Source of the DNA: JANYJZ01 sp964523395
GTDB lineage: Bacteria; Bacteroidota; Ignavibacteria; UBA10030; SZUA-254
Direction of reading: 5' to 3'
Assembly (NCBI GenBank): GCA_964523395.1
Contig: CAZFXS010000001.1
Location: forward strand, 409,052 to 473,051
DNA: 64,000 nucleotides
The notes under the pieces were generated by a model. That model worked only from the letters and a program-made list of their open reading frames with translations. It ran no database searches and was not told the DNA's origin. This document shows, piece after piece, positions 1-8,625 of the stretch; positions within the stretch are counted from its first letter, which is position 1; each line of letters begins with the position of its first letter. A program made the position numbers and the translations under genes.

Positions 1-1286
1 CTAAAACGGCTAATGTTGACGCTATCCATCCGGGATATGGATTTCTTTCTGAGAATGCTGAATTTGCATCTAAAGTTGAGAAAATGGGTGTAAAATTTAT
101 TGGGCCTTCATCGGATGCAATCCGGTTGATGGGCGATAAAACTTCCGCTCGACGCTTAGCTCAGTCCGTTGGTGTTCCGATGGTCCCAGGTACTATCGAA
201 CCTATTCAATCACTTGAAGAACTTGAAGTTATTGCAAACAAAATAGGTTACCCGGTCCTTATTAAAGCATCAGCCGGTGGTGGCGGGAAAGGGATGAGGG
301 TGATTCATTCGGTAAAGGAGCTTGCCTCAGCCTTTCGGGCGAGTCAGTCGGAAGCCCTGTCTGCATTTGGCGACAGCCGGGTGTATGTCGAGAAATATAT
401 CGAAAAACCAAGGCATATTGAAGTTCAGATTTTGGCTGATACCTTTGGAAATGTACTTCATCTCGGTGAACGTGAATGCTCAATTCAGCGAAGGCATCAG
501 AAAATCGTTGAGGAATCACCCTCTGTGTCGCTTAATGATGCCCTGAGGATGTCGATCACAAGCTCTGCAGTAAATCTTGTAAAAGAGGGAAAGTACACTA
601 ACGCCGGGACCGTTGAGTTTCTTCTTGATAGCTACGGCAACTATTACTTCATGGAAGTCAATACAAGACTGCAGGTGGAGCATCCGGTAACTGAACTGCG
701 GACTGGTCTGGATCTCGTCAGGGAGCAAATCCGGATTGCCGAGGGAACTCCGCTGTCGTTACGACAGGAGGATATTCAATTCTCCGGACACGCTATCGAA
801 TGCCGTATTTATGCGGAAGATTCGTTTAATAACTTTTTCCCCTCCTCCGGCAAAATAGTTGCTTTACGTTCACCCGGTGGAACCAGCATCAGAGAGGATC
901 GTGGGTTTGAAGAAGGTAACGAGGTATCTTCGTATTACGACCCATTACTCTCTAAACTGATCGGATATGGAAAAGATAGAGATGAAGCGATTAATCGATT
1001 GACACATGCGTTATCAGAATATGAACTGTTCGGAGTTAAAAATAATATTGATTTATGTTTATGGATTTTAACTCACTCAAAATATCGTAATAATGAAATT
1101 GATACTAATTTTATTGCAAACAATTTCTCAACAGTTGATCTTGCTCGAATTCCTGATGCAATCCTTAAGGCGGCGATAATTACAGCCTGTACCTTTGAAA
1201 CTGATCAGCAAATCACGCTTCCGGTGCTGCCTATGAATGCAAGTGGCAGCCAGTGGAAAAATGGCCGGATAGATAATTTGAGGTAA
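1..1286 (+). CDS. Acyl-CoA carboxylase, biotin carboxylase subunit (5' truncated)
   Basis: The ATP-dependent subunit that carboxylates the biotin of a carrier protein, feeding an acetyl- or propionyl-CoA carboxylase. The gene runs off the left edge: the reading frame is open from base 3 and encodes HPGYGFLSENA, a hallmark of the biotin carboxylase N-terminal domain, before the first internal ATG at base 84. Further on are the ATP-grasp glycine-rich loop (KASAGGGGKGMR), the EKYIEKPRHIEVQ segment, MEVNTRLQVEHPVTE with its catalytic Glu/Arg, and the C-terminal domain GHAIECRIYAED. The tail (FGVKNNIDLCLW, then IDTNFI) resembles propionyl/methylcrotonyl-CoA carboxylase alpha chains more than AccC, but the polypeptide stops before any biotinyl domain. 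A separate carrier gene follows after 7 bases, so this is a split alpha subunit. The exact acyl substrate cannot be told without the carboxyltransferase. Confidence 0.93.
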   Translation, partial: KTANVDAIHPGYGFLSENAEFASKVEKMGVKFIGPSSDAIRLMGDKTSARRLAQSVGVPMVPGTIEPIQSLEELEVIANKIGYPVLIKASAGGGGKGMRVIHSVKELASAFRASQSEALSAFGDSRVYVEKYIEKPRHIEVQILADTFGNVLHLGERECSIQRRHQKIVEESPSVSLNDALRMSITSSAVNLVKEGKYTNAGTVEFLLDSYGNYYFMEVNTRLQVEHPVTELRTGLDLVREQIRIAEGTPLSLRQEDIQFSGHAIECRIYAEDSFNNFFPSSGKIVALRSPGGTSIREDRGFEEGNEVSSYYDPLLSKLIGYGKDRDEAINRLTHALSEYELFGVKNNIDLCLWILTHSKYRNNEIDTNFIANNFSTVDLARIPDAILKAAIITACTFETDQQITLPVLPMNASGSQWKNGRIDNLR

Positions 1287-1293
1287 TTTACTT

Positions 1294-1800
1294 TTGCCAT
1301 TATATTTTGCCCATATCGATAATCAGGATTTTAAAGTAGAAATTGAACCGGGAAGGATCATTTGCAATGGTGAGGCTATTATTGCTGATCTGATCAAATA
1401 TAGTAATACCTTCCTGTTAAAAATGGATAGTAAAATATCTAACGTATATATCAGAAAAACTGCTGATCTATCATACGAAATATGGATTAAGCATTACGTT
1501 ATTCCTGTTATACTTGAGACTGAATTATCAAAAAAACTTTACAAGTTTACGGCGCAAAAAAATTCTAATTCTCTCAACACTCATATCAAAGCACCAATGC
1601 CCGGTTTAATAAAGGAGATAGAAGTAAAAGAGGGCGAATATGTTGAGCCTGGTACCGGGTTGATTATACTTGAAGCAATGAAAATGGAGAATGAGATTCA
1701 TGCGCCAATATCCGGTGTTATAAAAAAAATCAGCATTGAAAAACATAATACAGTCGAAAAAAATCAATTATTACTAATTATTGAACCATCTGCAACATGA
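1294..1800 (+). CDS. Biotin carboxyl carrier protein of acyl-CoA carboxylase
   Basis: A 168-residue protein carrying the swinging biotin arm. The C-terminal third is a biotinyl/lipoyl domain with the motif EAMKME; the biotinylated lysine is about residue 130, preceded by APMPGLIKEIEVKEGE, the usual opening of this domain. The first ~90 residues match no family I can name and correspond to the linker region found in alpha chains of propionyl-CoA type carboxylases. The start is a TTG, supported by a GAGGTAA ribosome-binding site 8 bases upstream that overlaps the stop of the biotin carboxylase; no better ATG exists. It overlaps purL by four bases (ATGA), so the three genes are translationally coupled. 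Base composition is noticeably AT-richer than the flanking genes. Confidence 0.88.
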   Translation: MPLYFAHIDNQDFKVEIEPGRIICNGEAIIADLIKYSNTFLLKMDSKISNVYIRKTADLSYEIWIKHYVIPVILETELSKKLYKFTAQKNSNSLNTHIKAPMPGLIKEIEVKEGEYVEPGTGLIILEAMKMENEIHAPISGVIKKISIEKHNTVEKNQLLLIIEPSAT

Positions 1801-4055
1801 ATGATTTTATTTCGGGAGCAGTACAGTCTGAACCGAAAGTAACTCAGAAAATGGCACATGATCACGGTATTGATGCTCAGGAGTATGAAAAGATACAAAC
1901 TATTTTAGGTAGAACTCCGACCTATACCGAGCTTGGGATTTTTAGTGTTATGTGGAGTGAGCATTGCAGCTATAAGAATTCGATTGCTGAACTCAAGAAA
2001 CTACCCCGATCTGGTCCAAGATTACTTGTAAAGGCAGGTGAGGAGAACGCCGGACTCGTCGATATTGGAAGCGGTTATGCTATCGCATTTAAAATAGAAA
2101 GTCATAATCACCCTTCCGCTATTGAACCCTATCAGGGCGCAGCAACCGGAGTAGGGGGGATTATGAGAGATATCTTTACCATGGGTGCACGGCCTATCGC
2201 CGCATTAAATTCCCTGCGTTTTGGCAGTCTGGAACATAACAGGACAAAATATTTACTTAAGGGGGTTGTAAAAGGAATAGGCGATTACGGTAATAGTTTT
2301 GGGGTTCCTACGGTGGCAGGTGACATCTTTTTCGATGAATGTTATAACGAGAATCCGCTTGTAAACGCCATGGCAGTCGGTATAGTGAGGCATGATCGAG
2401 TTGCTAAGGCAATCGCCAAAGGGAAAGGCAACCTGGTTATGATTGTCGGCTCATCAACCGGACGTGATGGCATCCATGGTGCGACCTTTGCTTCAGAGGA
2501 GATTTCGGAGGAATCGGAAGCGAAACGGCCTTCTGTGCAAGTAGGAGATCCATTTACAGAAAAATTGCTTCTTGAAGCAACACTTGAAGCAATTCAATAC
2601 GGATTAGTTGTAGGAATACAGGATATGGGTGCTGCCGGAATTTCTTGTTCAACATCTGAAATGAGCGCAAAAGGATCTTCCGGGATGATTATAGACCTTG
2701 ACAAGGTTCCTATGCGTGAAGAGGAAATGACGCCATACGAGATCATGCTTTCCGAATCCCAGGAAAGAATGCTTCTTGTGGTTGAACCAAAGAATGAAGA
2801 AAAGATACTGAGAATATTTAAAAAATGGGATTTGCAATGTCGCACAATAGGAACTGTGACAGATGATGGTATAATCAGAATTAACATGCACAAGAAGCAT
2901 TTCGCAGAAATACCTGCTGAATGTTTGGTGCTTGGCGGCGGCGCGCCTGTTTATCAAAGGGAATCAAAAGAGCCTGAATATATTATTAAATTACACAATG
3001 AAACTTTTGCAACCCTTAATGAACCAATTGATTATAATATTGTATTAAAAAGAATACTTCAATCTGAAAATATTTGTTCGCGGAAATGGGTAACGACTCA
3101 GTATGACAGTATGGTGAGAACCAACACTGTCCGCTCCGCTATAGCTGACGCTGCTGTCATTAGATTAAAAGAGATCGATAAAGCCATAGCTGTAAAGACC
3201 GACTGTAACCCGAGATTCGTTTATCTGAACCCATATCTGGGTGCACAGATAGCTGTGGCGGAAAGCGCCCGTAACGTTGTTTGTGTCGGCGCTAAACCCC
3301 TTGCTGTCACAAACTGCCTGAATTTTGGTAATCCTTATAAACCGGAAATATTTTGGCAGTTCAAAGAAACAATACGTGGAATTACAGATGCTTGTAAAGC
3401 ACTTGAGACGCCAGTGACAGGCGGCAATGTCAGCTTTTATAACGAAAATCCTACAGGGCCCATTTTCCCAACGCCGGTTATTGGTATGCTCGGAGAAATT
3501 AATTCTGTCGAACACATTATGTCGCCTGCATTTAAACGTGTTGGTGATGAAATCTGTCTGCTGGGAAAAATTGCAGGCCATATTGGCGGGTCTGAATATG
3601 CGAAATGTATCCACGGCATTGTCTCCGGGAATGCTCCCAATATCGACATGACTGTTGAGAAGCGGCTCCAGTTGCTTATGCTTGAACTTATTCAATCGAA
3701 ATTAATTAATTCTGCGCACGATATAAGCGATGGTGGATTGGCTGCAACGTTAGCTGAGTCGTGTATGGCAGGCGACGAAGGTAAACGTTTTGGAGCGAAA
3801 ATTTCAGTTCAGTTAGAAATCAGGGCAGACAGATTCCTGTTCGGAGAGGATCAATCCTGTATTGTTATTTCACTAAATGAAAGTAACGCTAAGGCAGTGG
3901 AATCGCTTTGCAAAAAATATGATATCCCGTTACAGCATTTGGGACACGTTATAGACGGCAGGCTTCAGATTAATGAAATCATAGATTTGGGGGTGGAGGA
4001 TATAGCTAAAGCTTACTTTGAAAGCTTGGAAACCAAGCTATATTCTACGGATTAA
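1797..4055 (+). CDS. purL: Phosphoribosylformylglycinamidine synthase PurL (small type)
   Basis: Catalyses the ATP-dependent conversion of FGAR to FGAM, step 4 of purine synthesis, in the cytoplasm. At 752 residues it is the small PurL that works with separate PurQ and PurS, not the ~1300-residue fused enzyme. Visible signatures are TELGIFSVMWSEHCSYKNS near residue 45, the substrate and metal segment KIESHNHPSAIEPYQGAATGVGG, the glycine-rich DIFTMGARPIA, the repeat-domain motif QDMGAAGISCSTSEM and its second-half counterpart SAHDISDGGLAATLAES. The ATG overlaps the stop of the carrier gene. Purine and carboxylase genes in one transcript have no obvious functional link. purF is also in this window, 54 kb away on the other strand, so purine genes are dispersed. 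Confidence 0.97.
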   Translation: MNDFISGAVQSEPKVTQKMAHDHGIDAQEYEKIQTILGRTPTYTELGIFSVMWSEHCSYKNSIAELKKLPRSGPRLLVKAGEENAGLVDIGSGYAIAFKIESHNHPSAIEPYQGAATGVGGIMRDIFTMGARPIAALNSLRFGSLEHNRTKYLLKGVVKGIGDYGNSFGVPTVAGDIFFDECYNENPLVNAMAVGIVRHDRVAKAIAKGKGNLVMIVGSSTGRDGIHGATFASEEISEESEAKRPSVQVGDPFTEKLLLEATLEAIQYGLVVGIQDMGAAGISCSTSEMSAKGSSGMIIDLDKVPMREEEMTPYEIMLSESQERMLLVVEPKNEEKILRIFKKWDLQCRTIGTVTDDGIIRINMHKKHFAEIPAECLVLGGGAPVYQRESKEPEYIIKLHNETFATLNEPIDYNIVLKRILQSENICSRKWVTTQYDSMVRTNTVRSAIADAAVIRLKEIDKAIAVKTDCNPRFVYLNPYLGAQIAVAESARNVVCVGAKPLAVTNCLNFGNPYKPEIFWQFKETIRGITDACKALETPVTGGNVSFYNENPTGPIFPTPVIGMLGEINSVEHIMSPAFKRVGDEICLLGKIAGHIGGSEYAKCIHGIVSGNAPNIDMTVEKRLQLLMLELIQSKLINSAHDISDGGLAATLAESCMAGDEGKRFGAKISVQLEIRADRFLFGEDQSCIVISLNESNAKAVESLCKKYDIPLQHLGHVIDGRLQINEIIDLGVEDIAKAYFESLETKLYSTD

Positions 4056-4125
4056 ACATATAATTATTACTTTACATAACATATATTATTAGACAAAACG
4101 AGGCTTCTGATTTTATCACATTACA

Positions 4126-4956
4126 CTAAATGACTTCGTAAACTCCGGTGAATACCTTTTCAGCCGGCCCTTCCAGCGTTACTTCTGTGACACTTTTTCC
4201 GTCGATCTTAAATGAAACCCGAAGCACCTTGTTACTTCTTGTAATGATATTGACTGGATGTAACGTTCCACGCTTCAATGACGAAATTATCGCACTGGCC
4301 ACTGACCCTGTACCGCATGCCAGCGTTTCATCTTCCACGCCGCGTTCGTAGGTCCTCATTGCTATTGTATCACTGCCCGTCACAGAAACAAAGTTAACAT
4401 TAGTGCCTTCCGGTTTAAATAAAGGGTGATTACGAATTTCCTTGCCTATTCGGCCGATTCCTTCATTTGATATTTCAGATTTTAATACGTCCGGCAATTG
4501 ATCAAAAAATATTACTGCATGTGGAGAGCCGGTATTAATAAAATTCATCTCAATGTATGTGTTCAAGGCATCGATACGGATGTCTGTACGGATATCAGAT
4601 GCATTTTTCATTAAAAGTTGTATGATGTGTTCCTGCAGAATATTAGCTTCATAAATATAATCTAAAGCTTCAAAGGTAATTTTAATTAATTTTTTCTCAT
4701 CCATTACAAAGCCGGCCGCACACCTGCCGCCATTACCGCACATTCCACCGTACGATCCATCTGCATTATAATACAGCATCATAAAATCTGCTTTAATGCT
4801 TGGAGCCAGAACAAGTAATCCATCGGCTCCGACACCGAATTTTCGATCACAAATTTTCGGAGCAAGTGCTGACCAATCATATGAATATTCTGATAAACGG
4901 TTGTCTATAAGAACAAAATCATTGCCCGCTCCGGTCATTTTAGTAAAGCGTATCAT
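4126..4956 (-). CDS. dapF: Diaminopimelate epimerase DapF
   Basis: A cofactor-free racemase converting LL- to meso-diaminopimelate for lysine and peptidoglycan. At 276 residues it has normal length. Both catalytic cysteines are visible in their motifs: Cys73 in GGMCGNGGRC and Cys214 in ETLACGTGSVAS. The N-terminus FTKMTGAGNDFVLIDN is the family signature. It is convergent with purL, with 70 bases of AT-rich sequence between the stops and no clear hairpin there. Upstream lies the ssrA gene on the same strand with its own terminator, so dapF probably has a separate promoter in the short gap or reads through from ssrA. Confidence 0.97.
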   Translation of the reverse strand: MIRFTKMTGAGNDFVLIDNRLSEYSYDWSALAPKICDRKFGVGADGLLVLAPSIKADFMMLYYNADGSYGGMCGNGGRCAAGFVMDEKKLIKITFEALDYIYEANILQEHIIQLLMKNASDIRTDIRIDALNTYIEMNFINTGSPHAVIFFDQLPDVLKSEISNEGIGRIGKEIRNHPLFKPEGTNVNFVSVTGSDTIAMRTYERGVEDETLACGTGSVASAIISSLKRGTLHPVNIITRSNKVLRVSFKIDGKSVTEVTLEGPAEKVFTGVYEVI

Positions 4957-5000
4957 GCAGGAAAATCAGATAATTCTTTCAAATATGCAAGGAGGTTAAG

Positions 5001-5032
5001 GAAAAACAACAGCCGTTCATAAGAACGGCTGT
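5001..5032 (-). terminator. Rho-independent terminator of ssrA
   Basis: A perfect eight-pair stem, AGCCGTTC against GAACGGCT (5011-5018 and 5023-5030), extendable by two flanking pairs, with a four-base loop. On the minus strand it is followed by TTGTTTTTC. It lies directly after the tmRNA 3' end. Confidence 0.85.
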
Positions 5033-5035
5033 TTG

Positions 5036-5388
5036 TGGAGATGCGGGGAATCGAACCCCGGTCCGGAGAGAAGACCATCAAAACTTCTACATCTGTAGTC
5101 TGCCCTTAAACGCTCACTGACAGTACCCGGAGCAGACACGGTACCCGGCAGTTACCCTAGTTAAATTTTTGCCCCAACATCCCAGGGATCTATTGAAGCT
5201 ATCCTGACTAAGTCGACACCCAATTACAGTTCATCAGGAGAAACTGTAACGGATGGGTTGCTTTAATTAAGCAGCCAGTGCGTAGTTGTAATCTGCACTT
5301 ATGGTTTTCCGCTTTAGGTACGTGCAACGCGGAGAGCACGAGATGCCGTTAAGACCATCCTCGTCTTCGTCGAAACCATGTCATCCCC
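5036..5388 (-). ncRNA. ssrA: Transfer-messenger RNA (tmRNA)
   Basis: Rescues stalled ribosomes and tags the nascent peptide for proteolysis. The 5' end GGGGATGACATGGTTTCGAC and the 3' end GGTTCGATTCCCCGCATCTCCA form the alanyl-tRNA-like domain: the acceptor stem GGGGATG pairs with CATCTCC, and the T-loop is GGTTCGATTCC. It is a one-piece RNA of about 353 bases. The tag reading frame sits at about 5279-5308: ATAAGT precedes the resume codon GCA, and the message encodes Ala-Asp-Tyr-Asn-Tyr-Ala-Leu-Ala-Ala then TAA, giving AADYNYALAA on tagged proteins once the tRNA-borne alanine is added. The YALAA end is the expected ClpXP degron. It is flanked by its own promoter and terminator. Confidence 0.95.
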
Positions 5389-5397
5389 TCTTGCTTA

Positions 5398-5427
5398 AAT
5401 ATATGAATCTATATAAATCTATGCAAA
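5398..5427 (-). promoter_or_regulatory. Probable ssrA promoter
   Basis: On the minus strand TTTGCA (5427-5422), an 18-base spacer and TATATT (5403-5398) sit about 10 bases before the tmRNA 5' end at 5388. Spacing and sequence fit a sigma-70 type promoter. The -35 box is imperfect. Confidence 0.55.
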
Positions 5428-5452
5428 TGAAATAAAGTGTAATGAACAAACA

Positions 5453-6274
5453 TCAAAGGTAATTCTTTGTCAACCCCTTTTTAAGTATATCGAAAGCATC
5501 CTGTGGAGTATCTGCATAGGTAAAGAGCTTTAAGTCAGACCGTGAAATAGTTCTGTATTTTACCATAGCTTCAAAATTAAGGACCTGGTTCCAATATTTT
5601 CGGCCATAAAGGATAATTGTCATATTTTTTTTGATTTTCTTTGTCTGAACAAGCGTTAAGACCTCCATAAACTCGTCTAATGTGCCAAAACCTCCCGGGA
5701 ACATGACCAGAGCCTTTGCAGGGTAAAGAAACCAGAATTTTCTCATAAAAAAGTAGTGGAATTCAAAACTTAATCCTTTTGAGATATATGGGTTTGAATC
5801 TTGCTCAAACGGCAAACTGATATTTAATCCGATTGATTTTCCCTTAGCCTGCAGTGCTCCTTTGTTTGCCGCCTCCATAATTCCCGGCCCACCACCAGAG
5901 CAGACTACAAACCTGATATTCTTGTCCAGTTTCCTCGACCATTTTGTCAACTTGGAAGTCAATTTGGTGGCGGCTTCATAGTAACCGGACATTTCATAAT
6001 CAATAAGTGCATCTTGAAGTCTATTTTGAAATGACCTCCCTGGATGCTTTTGTTTTTTTATAATTTTCCTAATATTCTCAAGATGTTTCTTTGCTTGTTC
6101 ACGTGAAATAATCCTGGCGGATCCGAAAAACACAACTGTATCTTTGATACCTTCTTTACGGAATCGTGATTGCGGTTCAAGAAATTCCGATAAAATCCGG
6201 ATTGGACGTGCATAGGAGCTGTTTAAGAATTCAAGATTTTTATATGCTTTAGGCGAACGTTGAGATTTTATCAT
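5453..6274 (-). CDS. LOG-family protein (Rossmann nucleotide-binding, TIGR00730-like)
   Basis: A 273-residue cytosolic protein of the 'lysine decarboxylase-like' LOG family. Members characterised so far are nucleoside 5'-monophosphate phosphoribohydrolases that release cytokinin-like bases or split purine/pyrimidine monophosphates; none is a true lysine decarboxylase. The two family motifs are present: SGGGPGIMEAANKGA and PGGFGTLDEFMEVLTLVQ, the latter holding the catalytic Glu of PGGxGTxxE. It has a ~70-residue N-terminal extension (starting MIKSQRSPKAY) before the core, typical of the longer subgroup. Transcribed with the downstream dehydrogenase's neighbours but separated from the next gene by 19 bases. 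The exact substrate cannot be told from sequence. Confidence 0.85.
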   Translation of the reverse strand: MIKSQRSPKAYKNLEFLNSSYARPIRILSEFLEPQSRFRKEGIKDTVVFFGSARIISREQAKKHLENIRKIIKKQKHPGRSFQNRLQDALIDYEMSGYYEAATKLTSKLTKWSRKLDKNIRFVVCSGGGPGIMEAANKGALQAKGKSIGLNISLPFEQDSNPYISKGLSFEFHYFFMRKFWFLYPAKALVMFPGGFGTLDEFMEVLTLVQTKKIKKNMTIILYGRKYWNQVLNFEAMVKYRTISRSDLKLFTYADTPQDAFDILKKGLTKNYL

Positions 6275-6293
6275 ATGCTTAATTAATTATTTA

Positions 6294-7034
6294 TTAAATT
6301 GTTCTACCACCGTCTACAGCAATAACTTGGCCTGTAATATATGAAGCATGTTTCACAAGGAAAAGGACAGTGCTAGTAATATCATCGGGGTTGCCGTATC
6401 GGCCAAGTGGAACGATCTTAGTCGAGACATGACTTATCGTCGCATCCTCCTCCCCTTCCATAATAATAGTTCCGGGAGCAATTGCATTCACCGTGATATG
6501 AGGCGCCAGGTTCTTTGCCAAAACACGTGTTAACATGATTACTCCGGCTTTTGACACATTGTAGGGAAGGTGTTCCTTCCATGCCTGTATTCCCCCTATC
6601 GATGCAATGTTAATGATTCTCCCCTCCTTCTGCTTTATCATGTACTTTGATACTGCCTGTGCGCAAAGAAATGCACCTTTAAGATTAATATCAAGGCTTT
6701 TATCCCATAGTTCTTCAGTAGTTGATTCAAGTGAGCCGGTGGCAAACACCGCTGCATTGTTTACAAGCACATCAATTCTGCCAAAAGAAGCGATTACTTT
6801 TGTAACCATTGCGTTTACCCGCGTGCGTTTTGAAATATCAGCTTGTATAGCAATAGATCGCTGTCCAAGTGTTTGTATATTCTTCACTACGCTAAGTGCT
6901 TCTTTTCTTGAATGACTGTAATTTACGACAACATCAAAGCCATTATTGGCAAGCGCAAGAGCAATTTGCCTGCCCAAACGACGACCTGCTCCGGTTACTA
7001 GCGCAACAGGATTGCTATTTCCTTTTTTTTTCAT
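6294..7034 (-). CDS. Short-chain dehydrogenase/reductase (FabG/pteridine reductase-like)
   Basis: A classical SDR of 246 residues. The dinucleotide-binding motif is TGAGRRLGR near residue 15, where the Arg-Arg pair suggests NADPH and resembles pteridine reductases and FolM-type enzymes. NNAAV is the structural motif, and the catalytic Ser, Tyr and Lys lie in IASIGG and YNVSK. The C-terminus TGQVIAVDGGRTI is the usual SDR ending. The downstream LOG gene starts 19 bases after its stop, and the YgfZ gene ends 14 bases upstream; YgfZ is folate-dependent, which makes a pterin or folate substrate an attractive but unproven idea. A general 3-oxoacyl reductase role is equally possible. Confidence 0.8.
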   Translation of the reverse strand: MKKKGNSNPVALVTGAGRRLGRQIALALANNGFDVVVNYSHSRKEALSVVKNIQTLGQRSIAIQADISKRTRVNAMVTKVIASFGRIDVLVNNAAVFATGSLESTTEELWDKSLDINLKGAFLCAQAVSKYMIKQKEGRIINIASIGGIQAWKEHLPYNVSKAGVIMLTRVLAKNLAPHITVNAIAPGTIIMEGEEDATISHVSTKIVPLGRYGNPDDITSTVLFLVKHASYITGQVIAVDGGRTI

Positions 7035-7048
7035 CGCTATTTCTCTTT

Positions 7049-8062
7049 TTAGGTCGGTGTAAGAGGAAATGGAATAATTTCTACTGATAGTAGAGTTGAT
7101 TGGTTTGGTGATTTTAACTGAAACGATGTTGCGGTTATCCCAGTTTTGATATAACCGAGCGCAATGATCTTACCCGCCACTGGTGACCACGTCTGACTGG
7201 TAATAACACCTACTTCTTCATCATCATAAACCAATACACCCTTTTCAATCTTATCATCTATGCTACTATTGCTTATTATAAACCCTGAAAGCTTTCGTTG
7301 AAGCTTTTTATATGTATCCAATCTCGCAATTACTTCCTGACCAATATAACATCCTTTTGTAAAACTCACAAAACGATCCAGTGACGCTTCAAGTGGATTG
7401 TATGTTTCAGTAAGTTCGCTTCCATACAATGGTATTCCTTCCTCGATTCTAAGAATATCCATTGCAATTGCGCCCACGTATGGATTAGATTCGACAAGGT
7501 TATTCAAGTAAATGGATTCTTTATATGTATTTTTATGACAAACAATATTGGTTTTCCGTGTTTTAAAGCATACATCATTAAACGCAACCAAATCATCATC
7601 AAGAGAAAGAACCTGATTATTCTCCGGAGTAGTATGCAAATGAGGAGAATTTTTTGCAATGGAATTTCGATTATTACCTATGACTGAAATCATTATATAC
7701 TCAGAAGTTACGTCTGTTACTTGAATGTCTTCCATGATAATATATTTTTCAAGCCATGTTTTCACTTTATCAGCGGCGTGCGGACTTGTAATCAATAATA
7801 ACCTGCTGTTAACATATAATGCTGTACACAGGTCTACTATTTTCCCCTTTTCTGTTGTAAGGACGGTGGTAACAGAGGAATGCGGATTAAAATTTGTGAA
7901 GTCGTTGGTTGACAATCTTTGGAGAAAATCGACAGATTCAGCCCCGCTCAACTGCAGAAAGCCCCTCTCCTCAATGAAAATACCCGAGGATTTCCTAAGG
8001 TTCCAATATTCCTCTTCAACAGAAGTATACACCTGTTGTGAATGCAGTTGAAGTGTGTCCAT
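7049..8062 (-). CDS. ygfZ: YgfZ/GcvT-domain folate-binding protein
   Basis: A 337-residue member of the GcvT-like YgfZ family, which binds tetrahydrofolate and supports repair or assembly of certain iron-sulfur enzymes such as MiaB. The diagnostic motif KGCYIGQE, with the conserved cysteine, is present in FTKGCYIGQEVIARLD. The N-terminal part contains the family features LQLSGAESVDFLQRLSTND and TEKGKIVDL. It lacks the glycine-cleavage T-protein residues for aminomethyl transfer, as expected. It starts just after the tRNA-Lys gene on the same strand and is followed after 14 bases by the SDR gene. Confidence 0.88.
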   Translation of the reverse strand: MDTLQLHSQQVYTSVEEEYWNLRKSSGIFIEERGFLQLSGAESVDFLQRLSTNDFTNFNPHSSVTTVLTTEKGKIVDLCTALYVNSRLLLITSPHAADKVKTWLEKYIIMEDIQVTDVTSEYIMISVIGNNRNSIAKNSPHLHTTPENNQVLSLDDDLVAFNDVCFKTRKTNIVCHKNTYKESIYLNNLVESNPYVGAIAMDILRIEEGIPLYGSELTETYNPLEASLDRFVSFTKGCYIGQEVIARLDTYKKLQRKLSGFIISNSSIDDKIEKGVLVYDDEEVGVITSQTWSPVAGKIIALGYIKTGITATSFQLKSPNQSTLLSVEIIPFPLTPT

Positions 8063-8111
8063 ACTGTAATGAATGTAACGAGAAGAAAAGGGAGAAACAA
8101 GGAAGGTTAAG

Positions 8112-8184
<73 letters not shown>

Positions 8185-8224
8185 AACTGTTGCCGTATAG
8201 CCGGCAAACGTTGTGTTGAAAACG

Positions 8225-8563
8225 TTATTTCTGTTGCTGGGGTGTAGCCGCCGGCTGACTTGTTGGAGGAACAGGCTTGGGAGCAGTTGTGGGCGTTCCG
8301 CTTTGTATGATGCTGTCAGATCCTGTGTTTGATGTTGGTAAAAAGAACAGATTGATGACCAGACAAAGCCCAATAAAAACAACAGCCAGCCACATTGTTG
8401 ATTTACTGAGAAAATCTGCGGTTCGGCGGACGCCAAATACAGTTCCCATAGACCCTCCCCCGAAGGAGCCGGCTAATCCCCCCCCTTTGCTTGACTGCAT
8501 TAAAACAACAATAATCAGGAGAATACTGACAATAATTTCAACAATTACGAGAAAATTAAACAT
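8225..8563 (-). CDS. secG: Preprotein translocase subunit SecG
   Basis: A small inner-membrane subunit of the SecYEG channel. I place the start at the ATG whose product begins MFNFLVIVEIIVSILLI, preceded by AAAGG, giving 112 residues; an upstream in-frame start would add 22 residues and run into the neighbouring gene. There are two membrane segments, about residues 2-20 and 50-70. Between them is the conserved cytoplasmic loop LMQSSKGGGLAGSFGGG, which names the family. The C-terminal tail (TAPKPVPPTSQPAATPQQQ) is a Pro/Gln/Thr-rich extension not found in E. coli SecG but common in this group. It is the last protein gene before tRNA-Lys. Confidence 0.92.
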   Translation of the reverse strand: MFNFLVIVEIIVSILLIIVVLMQSSKGGGLAGSFGGGSMGTVFGVRRTADFLSKSTMWLAVVFIGLCLVINLFFLPTSNTGSDSIIQSGTPTTAPKPVPPTSQPAATPQQQK

Positions 8564-8625
8564 GTTAAAACCTTTGAAATTGGAATGAATGAACGGGTTA
8601 AAGATACGGATAATTCTGCATAGTT

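Noticed and set aside
3165..3695. A 176-codon open frame on the minus strand inside purL
   Set aside because: It lies wholly antisense to a complete PurL with all motifs; its product is Phe/Asn/Cys-rich with no family resemblance.
4956..5000. GGAGG at 4991 as ribosome-binding site of a plus-strand gene
   Set aside because: No open frame follows; the ssrA terminator begins ten bases later.
5389..5452. A small protein gene between ssrA and the LOG gene
   Set aside because: No start with ribosome-binding site and frame; the space is filled by the ssrA promoter.
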